From assembly GCA_964035575.1 (NCBI GenBank), contig OZ037877.1:744001-808000 (forward strand): DNA of 64,000 bases. The letters run 5' to 3'. The notes under the pieces are model-generated. The model was not told where the DNA came from and made no database searches. It saw nothing but the letters and a program-made list of their open reading frames with translations. The stretch is from Rhynchopus sp. YZ270_cl-10 (taxonomy: Eukaryota; Euglenozoa; Diplonemea; Diplonemida; Diplonemidae). The position numbers were made by a program, and so were the translations under genes. This document shows positions 28,591 through 39,315 of this stretch, piece after piece. How positions within the stretch are numbered: position 1 is the stretch's first letter; each line of letters opens with the position of its first letter.

Positions 28591-30593
28591 ATGGTACGGA
28601 ACAGGATTTCCCAGAAAATTCCTAAACCGACCCGTGGCGTCAACTAGCCTATGAAAGCAATGGGGTCTCCTTCATACCTGGTGGGGTATAACACCGTTGG
28701 GACGCCATAGTATATACAAATGATTTTAGATAATCTTTGTTTAGAGCGCCTGCCATTTTTTAGACAGTCACCACAAAATCTTATAGTTTATAACAAATGG
28801 GGGAAGGTGAATTACTTTTGTACTCTGGTGCTTATGGCTTCTGCTTGCCAACACATACACACACACACACATGGGGCCATATTCTGAGCAAGAATTACCC
28901 CTACTAGTTATCAAACACACACACACACACACATACACACACAATTGGGCTACGCAACCTTCTTTTTCAGATGTCGCATTTTCGATGGTTGCATTGATAA
29001 CCTATGACCAAGAAACTAGGTCTATTCTTCCCCACTGCTGACTTGCTGAGAACACATAAAAAGGGGGGTGAAGGGGGGAGGAAAGGGTATTGGAGGTAAT
29101 CGACGAAATGTGTACGCCGAAACTAAGAGGGGATAGGGGGAAATATAAACGGCTCTCTGAGGGTTGGGAAGCAGAATACTAAAAGGGGGGGAAGTGGACG
29201 AGGGGGGGGAAAGTCCTCTCTTTCTCTGTGTGGTTGGTGACAGAGTATTTTTAAGGAAGTCAGATGAAGGGTGCCGTTCGCGGGATCGCGAAAGAAATGA
29301 AGCGTTTTTTTTTACCCAACAAAAAAAAAAAAACGCTCACCAGATATGAAAAAAAAAAAAGTGCATTCTCGACATACAAAAAGAACAAAAAGTGATTTTG
29401 TTGATGCAGGCACACCTCTGACTGACCCACGTACGATGCCAGCCCCGGATGAAAGCAGAAGTACCCTGCAGCCAACAACAGAATAAAGTAAATAAGAAGC
29501 GAGAAATCTCTGATAAGTCCAAGCACAATCTTTAAACGTCTTAGGATGAACAAACTAACTTTCTTGGTCGGTGGACTATTTAGATAAGGGGTGAGGACGT
29601 TGTACTATTGCTGCTTGTTTTATTTGTTTTTTCCCTTTTTTATACCCTGTTTTTGTTGTGGCTGAAAAGAGCATTTTCACGTCAAATCATCCGTTTTTTT
29701 CATCTATTTTCCATCCTGTTTCCTTTTATTTTACGTTACCGCATTACGCACTGTATCGCATATTGAATGCACTTTATCGCATCGGAACAGTGCACAAAAG
29801 AGAAAAAAAAAAGCAACTGAAAAAGTGCGGGAATTCCCTTTTCAGCCACAAATTTTCAAAAAAAAATAATAATAAAAAAGAAAGGCTCCCTGTTACGGGG
29901 CTATGGGGGAGGGAGCAGACACCACCACGGTGTGGAGCATGCAACCCATGACTCGACTTAACACAGGGAATGTTCCTCCGCGGTTGTCCCTGCCATTCGT
30001 GACAGTGCTAACTGATATGCTGCGCACACCTAGCGCCAATGGATATGAGAACGTTCGGAGCTTCTCAGTACATTGTTGTGCTGTGGACTCATTAGCCGCA
30101 TATGGGTGAAATGACGTGCCTTTCTGACTAGAAGACGGGGGGGGAAAGCAAGGAATGAAACAAACACACCCAGCCTGAAATGTTATCAATAAAAAATATT
30201 CTAAAAAAAAACGACAATTCTCAATTCTACAAAGGCTTTGACCAACATTGAGTACAGACCTTAGCTCTAAGGGGCTCTGGGGCGATTGTCGGCAAAAAAA
30301 GCTGATAACGTACGGACACCTCTGGGATGCAGGTGTATGTGTTTGTCTCATTCGCGTAAGGGGGGTGATGAGGTCCATTGTTTGGCTCTGATATTGATTT
30401 GTTTGTTTGTTTTTTTTTTTTTTTTTGAATGTTTCTTTTTTGTAAGGTACTACCCCCCTCCTCGCCACCCCAGTACCAGTACTATGTTATGCGAGACAGA
30501 CGTATTGTGTGAACCCTTTTCAGGGCTGATTGATAAACACTAGTCTACATACAACTGTGGAGATGATGAAGAAAGAGAGAAAAAAAAGGAGAG
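28591..30593. other. Intergenic, no supported gene
   Basis: Two (CA)n microsatellites (28857-28870, 28915-28942). 29890-30110 has competing open frames on both strands and no family match. Confidence 0.4.
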
Positions 30594-30700
30594 GTTGAAA
30601 GTGCAAACGCCTCACCGTTCACCGTCGGACGCCAGAAAAAATAAAAAGGAGAGAAAAAAAGTTTGTAAAATGAATCTAAGCTTTGTGTTGCTTAGTCCGA
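30594..30700 (-). repeat. Dispersed repeat F followed by hairpin repeat C
   Basis: GTTGAAAGTGCAAACGCCTC, ACCGTTCACCGTCGGACGCC (F), then AAAATGAATCTAAGC ... TTGCTTAGTC (C). Confidence 0.5.
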
Positions 30701-31385
30701 AGCAAAACCCATCCAGGTCTGCTGTATTTTGTCAGATATCCTAATATTGGAAAGATTTCAAAAAAAAAGAATCTTGGAATAGTGTCCATTGTTTTCTTTC
30801 ATATTTTTTTATGTTTTTGTGTTGACACCCACTTTACACCCACTGGGTAAAAGATTTGTACCGGATGTTTGCCTTTTTTTATAATTGTCATAATGATTTC
30901 CGCAACTTCCAACCCAAAGCAAAAAAAGAAGAAAATATTTATTTGGGTGGCTTTTTTTTGCCCCCCCCACGTTTCATTTCACGAAACATTTTTCCGCGGC
31001 AAAGACAATTTTCAGCTTTAAAAAAAAAAAAAAAAAAAAAAAAATTCCCCTGACAGGCAGAGCCCGCGGACCTCCCCCGAAAATTAATTATGCACCCCCT
31101 TCCAACCCCCGTCCCGCCCAAAAAACAAAAAAAAAAAAAACCTCTCCCGAGCTTTCTCCGTCCGCTGACAAGCTAGTCACAGGAAGAAGAAGATCAAAAC
31201 TCGGTCGAGCCCGGGCGCGCTTCGCGCGCCCGGGTCCCCACCCCAGCTCAAGTTGGGGGCCTCCGGCGGAATGTGAGAATTGCTCGGTTATCCGACGGCG
31301 GAGTTCGGCACTTTATTGATATTTGCACCAGGCACACATGGTGCACGAATTATCAGTAACCTCAGTTTTTTTACAAAAGAAACGG

Positions 31386-31600
31386 CGGTATGTCACCCAA
31401 AGGTTCCAAGCGAAGCCACGGTACGCAACATTTCAAAAAAATGCGCTTAAAATTGTACATTTTTACAGGCAAACAATGTCACGGGAATGGTGTGATGCAG
31501 GCTTGCGCCGCAGGCGCACGGTACGCTACTTTTTTCTTTTCGCCATGCTGCGTGCTTCCTTTTCCTTCGACGTTTGACCAATTGAGTCCGGCTCGATGGT
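31386..31600 (+). repeat. Dispersed repeat G, long form
   Basis: AAGCGAAGCCACGGTACGCA, ACATTTC, AAATGCGC, then CGCCGCAGGCGCACGGTACG and GCCATGCTGCGTGCTTCC, about 200 bp. The same order is found at 32376 (inverted), 60039 and 63860 (inverted). Confidence 0.6.
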
Positions 31601-31961
31601 ATCTCAAAAAATTCCCCATAATATGGGCCCCTCCTCCCCCCCAAAAAAAAATCCAAAACCCCCGTCCCTGGACGGGGGTTTGGGACGGGGGTCGGTTTTT
31701 GGAAAATAATTGACCCCCGTCCGGGACGGGGTGAACGGGGGTGTTCCGCGGACTCTGCTGACAGGGCCTGTGCTCAGGGCTTCCCACAGGGGGGACCAGG
31801 GGGGACCACTGGTCCCCCTGGGGGAAAATAAAAATAATAAGGGGGGACCAGGGGGGACCAGCCTGCCCTTGAGTGTTCCGAGGCTGCCTATTAGGAATTT
31901 TCCACATTTTTTTTAATTTTTCCCACCCTCCCGTCCCCGCGCATCCAAATACAGGCAACTA

Positions 31962-32190
31962 CACGACGGTGATGTACAGTACATTACAAGTGAAGTTACA
32001 TGTAACGTTACAAGTGAAAAACCGTTACAAGTGAGTTACAAGTGAGTTACAAGTGGGATACATGAATTACAGGCAAAATCAGGTTGTAACTGGTGGGTTA
32101 CAAGTGAGTTACAAGTGAGTTACATGTAACAAAAGTTACATGTAACTCACTTGTAACTCCACTTGTAACACCCGTTACATCACCGTCGTG
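31962..32190. mobile_element. TA-flanked MITE built of TTACAAGTGAG repeats (229 bp)
   Basis: The ends are CACGACGGTGATGTA and its complement, flanked by TA. The interior is many TTACAAGTGAG/TTACATGTAAC units in both directions, so most of it can fold back. Confidence 0.65.
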
Positions 32191-32205
32191 TAACAGGGGG
32201 AAAAG

Positions 32206-32355
32206 ATGGCACCAAAAAAGTCCTCCGGACCAAGACAGATTTCCATAATGGAATTTGCAAAGCGACCGGCGGAGTCCCAGTTATCGGCTCAGGCTCCGAA
32301 GAGGCAGAAAATAACGGTTGCAAAGAACCACGAGTATGCCTCATGGGCAAAGTGA
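32206..32355 (+). CDS. 49-codon reading frame inside the 6-bp-duplication element
   Basis: The ATG at 32206 opens MAPKKSSGPRQISIMEFAKR, then PAESQLSAQAPKRQKI and ends at 32355. It is Lys/Arg-rich, and QISIMEF resembles a PCNA-binding-like or N-terminal regulatory segment. Probably the truncated N-terminus of a lost transposase; no family assigned. Confidence 0.3.
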   Translation: MAPKKSSGPRQISIMEFAKRPAESQLSAQAPKRQKITVAKNHEYASWAK

Positions 32356-32375
32356 CCCCGTCACAGCCAGAACGC

Positions 32376-32572
32376 GACTCAATTGGTCAAACGCCGAAGG
32401 AAAAGGAAGCATGCAGCATGGCAAAAGAAAAAAGTAGCGTACCGTGCGCCTGCGGCGCAAGATTGCAAGCCACCCATGACATAGTGTGGCTGTAAAATGT
32501 GCAATTTTAATCACAGTATTTTGAAATGTTGCGTACCGTGGCTTCGCCAGGAACCTTTGCCATGACTGTCGT
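32376..32572 (-). repeat. Dispersed repeat G, inverted copy
   Basis: GTAGCGTACCGTGCGCCTGC and TTGCGTACCGTGGCTTCGCC on the plus strand are the complements of the two conserved blocks. Confidence 0.6.
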
Positions 32573-33006
32573 TTCTTTTTGTAGATGTCTATACGAGGAA
32601 ACGTCTGCACGCTACCGACCTGACATATTTTTTCTTATTCCGCAAAGGTGGGGAACGTGAGATGATATGCAATATGCGAGTTAATGCAGCAGTTTTAACG
32701 GTTTGCCGGGACATTTTCGCCGAAGTCGAAAATTTTTTTTGACCACTTAAAGTGCGTAAAGGCGCGTAACGTAACGTAGCGTCAGCGTTAATGCTACACA
32801 CCACACAAATTAAAATCATTGAAAAAAAAAAAAAAATTCCACCTTTTTTTGGCTGGTCCCCCTGGGAGGCCAAAACCCCAGATCCTGCGGGAAGCCCTGT
32901 GTGCTCGAAAAAAAAAATTTTTTTTTCTTTCCAGCTGAAAATTGTCTTTGCCGCGGAAAAATGTTTCGTGAAATGAAACGTGGGGGGGCAAAAAAAATTC
33001 ACCCAA

Positions 33007-33919
33007 TTTTAAAAAAAATAAAATGTCGTGCAAACGCCTCTGCAGACGCAGACTACCAAAAAAGAAGGTTGTTGTGAATACTATTATAAACGGGATAAAT
33101 GTTCAAGAAAGAGCTTTCTTTTGATGCAGGCAAACCCACCTCGGGTGGGGGAGGGAGAGCATGGGGGAAAGAACGATGTGAAAACGAGCCTAAAAGGGAC
33201 CACACTAGGGTGTGGGATACACAAGGCGACGGGGTTTCGATAAATGCAGGACTGACAACAACACCAAAAAAAAAAAAAGGGTGTCTTAAAATACAGCACC
33301 CCTCTCGTGGCAGTGTAACATGTAGTTCTACATCCATTTCGAGAGAGACAAAAAAATCTAGACGAATGCCCAACAAGGGTGTGTGTCCATTAGGAGAAAA
33401 TGAAATACCGTTTATATTCGTATGTATTCGTTGTTTGTTGTTTGTTGCTTGTTGATCGCATTCATCCATCCGAAAACCCCTCGAAAACCCGCGTCCTGAA
33501 GTACGGGGGAGAGGTGGAGCACAATGAGGGGGGAAAGAGAAGACGGTAAAGTTTTTAAGACTCATGACAACCGCGGCATTCAATATAACAACACATATTT
33601 TCATTTCCAGACGTATTGCATATTGGTACAAAAAATCGAGTGTGTGATGTCCACATTGTAGCACATCGTATAAAAAAAATAGTACGGTAAGTAAAGTTGT
33701 TTTTGTTGATTGTATCAAGCATCCTCCTGTTTGAGGGAGGATTTGGCGACCGTATCGGTAATAGTATTTCTCCCTTCAAGCAAAGCTTCGGAGGAATAAC
33801 ATAAAGAAGAGAAAGTTGAAAGATGAATGCCTCGCGTGCATACACATCTAAAAAGAGTGAAGGAAATTTTTGTAAGATGACAGAACCTCTGATGCGTACA
33901 CGTTTTGTTTTGTTCGTCA
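33007..33919. other. Intergenic with a short repeat E copy
   Basis: Repeat E at 33288-33320 (TTAAAATACAGCACCCCTC, CGTGGCAGTGTAAC). No gene supported. Confidence 0.4.
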
Positions 33920-34010
33920 AGTGTGTAATAAACATTATGTGGTGATATTTTTATTACTGCAATACGCTCCCACTGACTACCTGGCCAGAGGAAACCTCTT
34001 TGAGACCAAA
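33920..34010. ncRNA. Conserved hairpin element, copy 2 (ncRNA candidate)
   Basis: Near-identical to 9771-9867. The GTAATAAA/TTTATTAC and AGAGG/CCTCT stems are kept; the CACTG stem is not, because GTGA is missing after CTGGC. Confidence 0.35.
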
Positions 34011-35485
34011 AAAAGGTGTCGTACAGAAGAACACATCTGCCCAAATAGAAAACACTTCGCACCAAACAGGAGAAAAATCTTTTGTTGTTTGGTTGACAAC
34101 ATAACGTCGCCAGTTTTTTTAATGAGGAAGAAGAAGAAAAAAAAAATCTGTGGAAAAAGACCGTTCTATGAATAACACTGGGGGGGGAATACGCATGGTT
34201 TTTGGACAGTCTTCTTTTTCCTCTTGTCGCTGCCCGAAATGAGGCAAACTTTTGCATATTTGTTTTCACACACAAAAAAAGAGGGAGAGACCTGCCTATA
34301 AACAAAGGATGCATTCAGGCGATGAATGCAAATCAACACGTCTGTGAGATGTGCCTCCTGCACAACACTCTGCCACACAGGGGGAGAGTCACATACACAC
34401 ATACACATATACACCATCCTGAACGTTCCACCCTGCTGGAACCACCCACCATCTACTCACAAAAAAATGCACACCATTTGAAAGGCTGCTTGAGAGGCTC
34501 CTTTCAATCAAGTGTTTTGGAAAGAACCCCTCAAAGCATAATGAGGTGTTAAACCACAACCTCTAGTGTGCTTGATCATTGTCAAATCATTTTGTACGTA
34601 TCTAAGCAAGAAGCAAAAAAAAAGCCCAAAAAAAAAAAAAATACTGAACGAAAATCAAAAAAATAAAACGGAACAAAACGGAACAAAACGGAAATATCCA
34701 AAAAAAAGAAGAAGAAGGGAAAAAGCCTTTGGCAAACAAAGAAAGCTAGTATCATAGACTCTTTAAAACGGGGATCTTGGGGCATGCCTGTTATGATCCG
34801 TTTTCGGCCTCTCGCTGCATTGTATGGTCCTCTGTGAGTAAATACCGAGGCTACAACAAATATAAGAGGAGGAGGGGTAAGGTTCATGAGATGGGCCCAA
34901 GCCATACAATGTTTCGTTACCTATGAAAAGGAAACTTCGCCGAATGACTTTTGTCACATCTAACCCAAAAACCTACCCAAGCTTGTACCCCTTTGTTGGT
35001 GTAGCTCGTGTATTTCTTGTTTATAATAAAAAAAGAGGAAAATGATTAAAAAAAACGAAAAGAAAAGTTTGAGAGATAAGTGTGTCTCTCCACTGTGCGT
35101 ACACATACTACACACACTTTAGGCTATTCCACTACGAATTAGCCAAAAAAAAAAAAAAAAAAAAAAAAAAACTGCATGATTTATGGGGTGGCTGAAGAGG
35201 AGGGGGGGGTGATTCGTACTTCTTGCGTACTTTGTGCACCTTTCCCATTCAGCCACACCACATTTTTCACAAAACACATCACGAAGGGCAGAAACAAAAT
35301 AACGAAGAAAAAAAAAACACCCCCTCCCCCTTTGTATATGCTGGATCTGTACAGTAACAATACCCTCCCCCCTCTCTCTCCCCCCCGCCCTATCCCTTTT
35401 CGATAAACTGTTGTGTCGCTGTCAATGCGGACAGTTTTCACTGCCACTTCATTGAGATATGAACAACAGCCTTTTTTTTCTTTCT
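34011..35485. other. Intergenic
   Basis: Homopolymers, including about 27 A at 35144-35170. No exon supported. Confidence 0.4.
35186..35260. repeat. Hairpin repeat D, copy 3
   Basis: GGGTGGCTGAAGAGG, GTGATTCGTACTTC, then CATTCAGCCACACC. Confidence 0.5.
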
Positions 35486-35534
35486 TGAAAACTTGGTTGT
35501 ATTAGTGTAGACACCCGAGGATGAACTCCACTAT
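35486..35534 (-). repeat. Dispersed repeat A, 18 bp past the ankyrin gene stop
   Basis: A near-consensus copy in sense orientation, so it lies in the presumed 3' untranslated region of the ankyrin gene. Confidence 0.65.
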
Positions 35535-35551
35535 AACTTACTTTCTTTTTT

Positions 35552-36772
35552 TCAAACATCTTCAGATGCCATCTGCATGTCAGCAGCGTTCCTTCCGGTG
35601 TTTTCGGCATTATTCCCGGTGTGTTTGGTGACAAGCGACTCGCTGCTGTGATTTCTGAAGGGGCGAGGCCGCCCACCACGGCGGCGGAGACGGGCAACAA
35701 GACTGTTGTCCGCAAGACCAAGCTTGGCGGAGGCAGACCGAGTAAGAACTGCACCCGCAGAGAGAAGCAGCTCGCAGGTATCCATCCTTCCTGCATCAAG
35801 CGCGCGGGTCAGCGCTGTGATCCCCGATTCGTCGCTTTTGTTAACATCCGCGTTGTGCTGAAGGAGCAGGGCGGACAATGCTGACGACGTCTGCAGGGAA
35901 GCCTGCATTAGTGGTGTCTCGCCGTACGGTCCTGCCCGGTTTACGTCCGCCCCTGCTTCGATTAGGACTGCAGAGCAGGCTGCTTTGCCTTGCGCGAGGG
36001 AGTACCAGAGGGGGGAGGCACCGCAGTCAGAGGTGGTCTGGAAGTCTGCACCTTCCTCAATGAGAAGCCGGCAGCAGGCTACCGATCCGCAAGCGATGCT
36101 GCGCTGCAGAGCGGTGCAGCTGTTGCGGTCGCGGAAGTTGATGTCCGCACCGTGGCGGATCAGAAAGGCGATCCCACCCACAGAAGACGACACCTGCATG
36201 AGTGGGGTATCACCGTCCACGGGGCACACACAGTTCACATCCGCACCAAGCTCGACCAAGACCTCAGCAGTGGAGTAACAAGAAGCAAGAAGGCTTGCTG
36301 CAAGCGGTGTCTTCCCAGCGCTCTCAAAAGAGGAGGCATTAGGGCTCACCCCACAGGAGATGAGAAGCTCGCACAGTGCGGTCTGTGCAGTAGAGGCACT
36401 GCGGATGAGGAGGTTGACCCCATCTGCCAGCCCGGTCTCAAGCATGAGGGCAACAATGTGCTTCGCACCACTTTGCGCATGGGGTGCTAACGTCTCATTG
36501 CTGATTTGTGTAATACCCAGCTTCCGGAGCAATTCACGCGCCTTAATATGCTCTTCGATACGCAGCGACACGCTGTCCCCGCCGCACAACCCCACCTCGC
36601 TCATCGGAAGTGCATCATCGTCCAGGGTCGCCCCGTCCGACATTACCACCTCAAACACTCCCTCCGTCAGGCTCAGCTCCTCCGCAATGCGCCGTTTGAA
36701 ATCCAACACAGTATCCCCTGGGCTTGTCTCCACCACATCATCTGGTCCTTCCAGAACAATGTGTATGTACAT
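35552..36772 (-). CDS. Ubiquitin-like/ankyrin-repeat protein
   Basis: Single exon, 406 residues. Residues 1-73 (MYIHIVLEGPDDVVETSPGD, TVLDFKRRIAEEL, DGATLDDDALPMSEVGLCGG) follow the ubiquitin-like beta-grasp pattern, without a C-terminal Gly-Gly. Ankyrin repeats then run from about residue 130 to 340, with typical turns such as GKTPLAASLLA, GDTPLMQVSSS, CTALQRSIACGSVACCRLLI, GETPLMQASLQTSSALSALL and GITALTRALDAGRMDTCELL. Most repeats have the GADVN-type loop (ELGADVNCV, HGADINFRD, EAGADVNRA). The C-terminal 60 residues are basic then Asn/Thr-rich and probably disordered. The ankyrin stack should bind protein partners, and the ubiquitin-like head may couple to the proteasome or ubiquitin machinery; that role is inferred. 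The start is the first in-frame ATG and gives the domain its natural N-terminus. Confidence 0.85.
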   Translation of the reverse strand: MYIHIVLEGPDDVVETSPGDTVLDFKRRIAEELSLTEGVFEVVMSDGATLDDDALPMSEVGLCGGDSVSLRIEEHIKARELLRKLGITQISNETLAPHAQSGAKHIVALMLETGLADGVNLLIRSASTAQTALCELLISCGVSPNASSFESAGKTPLAASLLASCYSTAEVLVELGADVNCVCPVDGDTPLMQVSSSVGGIAFLIRHGADINFRDRNSCTALQRSIACGSVACCRLLIEEGADFQTTSDCGASPLWYSLAQGKAACSAVLIEAGADVNRAGPYGETPLMQASLQTSSALSALLLQHNADVNKSDESGITALTRALDAGRMDTCELLLSAGAVLTRSASAKLGLADNSLVARLRRRGGRPRPFRNHSSESLVTKHTGNNAENTGRNAADMQMASEDV

Positions 36773-37217
36773 CTTCGATTTGTGTATGACTGTTTATTGT
36801 ATTGATAAAGAAGGGGTGGAGGGGGGCGGTTAGAGGCTGCATCGCGGGCTAGGGGGACAACTAGTGCTACTAGTCCACATGACTAGTGTTTTATGACTTA
36901 GTGTACATAGTAGCACGACTAGTAGTGTGAATAGTCATGCAAGTAGTTGTATGTGCACTGTGGGACACTGCAAAAAATGTGTTTTGGGGCACACCCAAGT
37001 GTTTTCTGAGTACTTAGAGATGTCTAAAAAAAAAAATAATAATAATACTTTGGAGAGGGGTTCTTAGTAGCTCGTCACCCCCAAATGTCCGCAGTTGGCA
37101 TTATCGTTCTCACCTATACTGCGTGCTTCTCTCGGTCTAAACTCCTAATGCATATATCACGTGCGGATACCACCTTGTATCGATTTTAGTCAAGGCTGCT
37201 AACATATAGGTACCCTT
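36773..37217. other. Intergenic with CTAGT-rich tract
   Basis: 36850-36960 repeats the hexamer-like ACTAGT/TAGTAG motif many times. No gene. Confidence 0.4.
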
Positions 37218-37898
37218 TCACTGCATTGAGTGCGCAGTACACGAAAGGCAAAGAAGCGATCCAAGGCGTCCAATAAACACCTGCCATGAATAGACACCAT
37301 GCTCGACGACAAGCACTACGTAACTACACGTGTCCAGTCCATGTACAGTCTTCAAGTTTGTGCATTCAGACATGAACGGGCGCTTAATTGTGGTGAGTGC
37401 ACGCAAGCCAGTGAGATTGACTGTCGTCAACGATGTACACGAATATAAACAATAATCCTCAATCCTGGTGAGTGCAGACAAACCGCTCAGGTCTACTGTC
37501 GTTAAAGCAGGGCACTTATACATAAAATATGCACCAATCGTGGTGACTGACCGTAAGCTGCTGAAGTCGACTGTCGTCACAGCAGGGCACTTATACAGAA
37601 AGCTTTCACCAATTGTGGTGAGTGCACACAAGCCAGTGAGATTGACTGTCGTCAATGATGTACACGAATATAAGAAACCATCCTCAATCCTGGTGAGTGC
37701 AGACAAACCACTCAGGTCCACTGCGGTCAAAGCCGTGCAGTGCCAGAGGAACCCGTTCCCAATCGCATCCACAACAGATACGTTGCTGAAATCAATGGAC
37801 GTTGCTGCACTGTATTGAAAGAAGTCGTCTGGAATCGCAGTTGCAACTTCTGCCTGCAGCAGCAAAGCGGCCACCTCCAGGTCTGTCACCACCTTCAA
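37218..37898 (-). CDS. BspA-type leucine-rich-repeat protein
   Basis: 226 residues, single exon. From about residue 30 to 180 there are six 23-residue units of the form 'LTTVNLTGLxALTTIgxxFLYkC' (ALTAVDLSGLSALTRIEDGF, SLTTVNLTGLCALTTIGESF, AVTTVDFSSLRSVTTIGAYF and so on). This is the LRR_5/BspA pattern with a conserved Cys. Two blocks (LSGLSALTRIED ... LTGL) are nearly identical over a 69-residue spacing, also in DNA, so a three-unit internal duplication is recent. There is no signal peptide, and the C-terminal 45 residues leave the repeat. BspA-like proteins in protists and bacteria mediate surface binding. With no secretion signal here, the role is open, and the gene may be a fragment of a longer one. 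Confidence 0.75.
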   Translation of the reverse strand: MKVVTDLEVAALLLQAEVATAIPDDFFQYSAATSIDFSNVSVVDAIGNGFLWHCTALTAVDLSGLSALTRIEDGFLYSCTSLTTVNLTGLCALTTIGESFLYKCPAVTTVDFSSLRSVTTIGAYFMYKCPALTTVDLSGLSALTRIEDYCLYSCTSLTTVNLTGLRALTTIKRPFMSECTNLKTVHGLDTCSYVVLVVEHGVYSWQVFIGRLGSLLCLSCTAHSMQ

Positions 37899-38757
37899 CC
37901 TTCCTGCTGATAAACGTTTTTAAAAATAGGATGGAACACCCCGTTCCGAAGAGGAATGCAGCCACCCCGAAAAAGTGGGGGTGTGTCGCCAGTCTGCGGT
38001 GAGAAACTCCTCCCTGAGTCAAAACTGCCGCTGGATAGCGCTGGCTAAGGTTCCCTTTTCACCCGGTCACAATCGAGTCTCGCTCCGTCGGCGTTGACTG
38101 CACTGCAAAGCCCCTTGGTCCACCGTCGTAAAAAGCGCACACAGGATGCAAATAATTCTAGAAAACACTTGTGTTTTCTAGTTTTTAAAGGTTGCTGTTC
38201 CGGCCACTCCCTCAGTCTCTAACCCCCCCCTTCAGTCTCCCCCTCCCCCCTGGTGGATCCGACCAAAAACCGGTTTTTTTTTGAGGGTGTAGAAGCTTCG
38301 CCCAGCCGAAAAAACGTTTTCTTTGGAAAGATCGGACACTTTTTGGGGGGTGTATAGGCTCAGCGAGGCTGGGAGCCCTTAGAGACCCTGACACCAGGGT
38401 GTCACGAGTACCCCTTTTATACACGTGTTTCTTAAGGGTTCTACAGGCAAAACAGGCGTTTTGGCCAAAAACCCGGTTTTTCAGGCAGGTGACCGGTTTT
38501 GCGGCTTGGGAAACGTGCCAGCGAGCTGTGAGAACCATGCATGGGCCACACACGGCACGAGTTGCAGCAGCCCACCGTAGGTGGGCTGCGCTTGGTAACC
38601 ACACGATGCGGTTAACGCGTGTATCGCATGTGCATAGCGTTGTGTGTAACGCACGTGTAGACCGTTCCGTTATCACAACCACACGAGCCAGCGAAGTGTC
38701 ACAGCGGCGCAGGTGTTGCGTTAACGCGATGGCGTTAAACCCGTAGCATGCTTTCGT
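37899..38757. other. Start of the strand-switch region; no gene
   Basis: Mixed sequence, some GC-rich; 38560-38750 is rich in CGTTA/TAACGCG words that resemble the following tandem repeat. Confidence 0.4.
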
Positions 38758-38955
38758 ACAGATCGCTACGTACACATCGGTTGCGTTGCGTTGTATGCGT
38801 TGCGTTCGTTGCATACAGATCGCTACGTATGCATCGGTTGCGTTGCGTTGCATGCGTTGCGTTCGTTGCATACAGATCGCTACGTACGCATCGGTTGCGT
38901 TGCGTTGCATGCGTTGCGTTCGTTGCGTTGCGTTCGTTGCATACAGATCGTATCG
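38758..38955. repeat. 57-bp tandem repeat, about 3.3 copies
   Basis: Units begin ACAGATCGCTACGTA at 38758, 38815, 38872 and about 38943. Each ends in GTTGCGTTGCGTT-type words; the third is lengthened by an extra GCGTT cluster. Confidence 0.85.
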
Positions 38956-39118
38956 TATACGTAGAGCGTTACGTGCAAACCATACACATACCGTTTGACA
39001 CACCAGCCAGCGAAGTGTTTTCAAGACCGTCAACTCAAATAGAGAGTTAATCACTAAGGGCACAACTCCCACAAAAATTTTCTCAGTCTCGTCGGGTCTT
39101 ACCTATCCGAGAAAATTA

Positions 39119-39275
39119 GTCTGTTTCCCAATTCTGGAAATTTTCCGGGAAATTCCAACATGCGAAAGTACACACATCCCTCCAAAAATAGTCGATTTCA
39201 GTCCCAAAACATGCCTTCAGTGGCATTTCTCAAATCCATCCGTTCTGTGGCTGGGTCACTTTTCCGAACAATCCA
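39119..39275 (+). mobile_element. Diverged copy of hAT-like MITE family H
   Basis: CTGTTTCCCAATTCTGGAAA, TTTTCCGGGAAATTCC, CAAAACATGCC and GTGGCATTTCTCAAATCC align with the reverse complement of 1530-1791 from near its terminus inward. The copy ends about 40 bp before the satellite. Confidence 0.55.
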
Positions 39276-39315
39276 AGTTGTTACAACAGGGTACAAGGGG
39301 GGTCAAACAACTGAG

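Larger units (their letters stand above)
31775..32899. mobile_element. DNA element with 6-bp target duplication (1.1 kb)
   Basis: CAGGGCTTCCCACAG at the left faces CTGCGGGAAGCCCTG at the right. TGTGCT is duplicated on both sides (31769-31774, 32900-32905). A second element with related ends (CAGGGTTTCCGCCA) and its own 6-bp duplication is at 62562, so the 6-bp length is supported twice. Confidence 0.65.
30943..33006. mobile_element. Large inverted-repeat element (2.06 kb) hosting nested insertions
   Basis: About 75-bp ends are inverted copies: TTGGGTGGC, GCCCCCCCCACG, TTTCATTTCACGAAACATTT, TTCCGCGGCAAAGACAATTT at the left and the complement at 32933-33006. No target duplication is clear. Most of the interior is the element at 31775-32899, which itself holds a smaller one. 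Confidence 0.6.

Noticed and set aside
27083-28650. Frames with VPGYLGTW or GRYGTVWDGM repeats
   Set aside because: Products of 8-bp and 10-bp minisatellites.
29893-30468. 191-codon minus-strand frame
   Set aside because: Lys-rich poly-A-derived head and unrelated middle; only 29900-30110 is protein-like and both strands compete there.
33053-33718. 221-codon minus-strand frame
   Set aside because: Crosses repeat E and low-complexity DNA; composition changes along it and no start or domain is credible.
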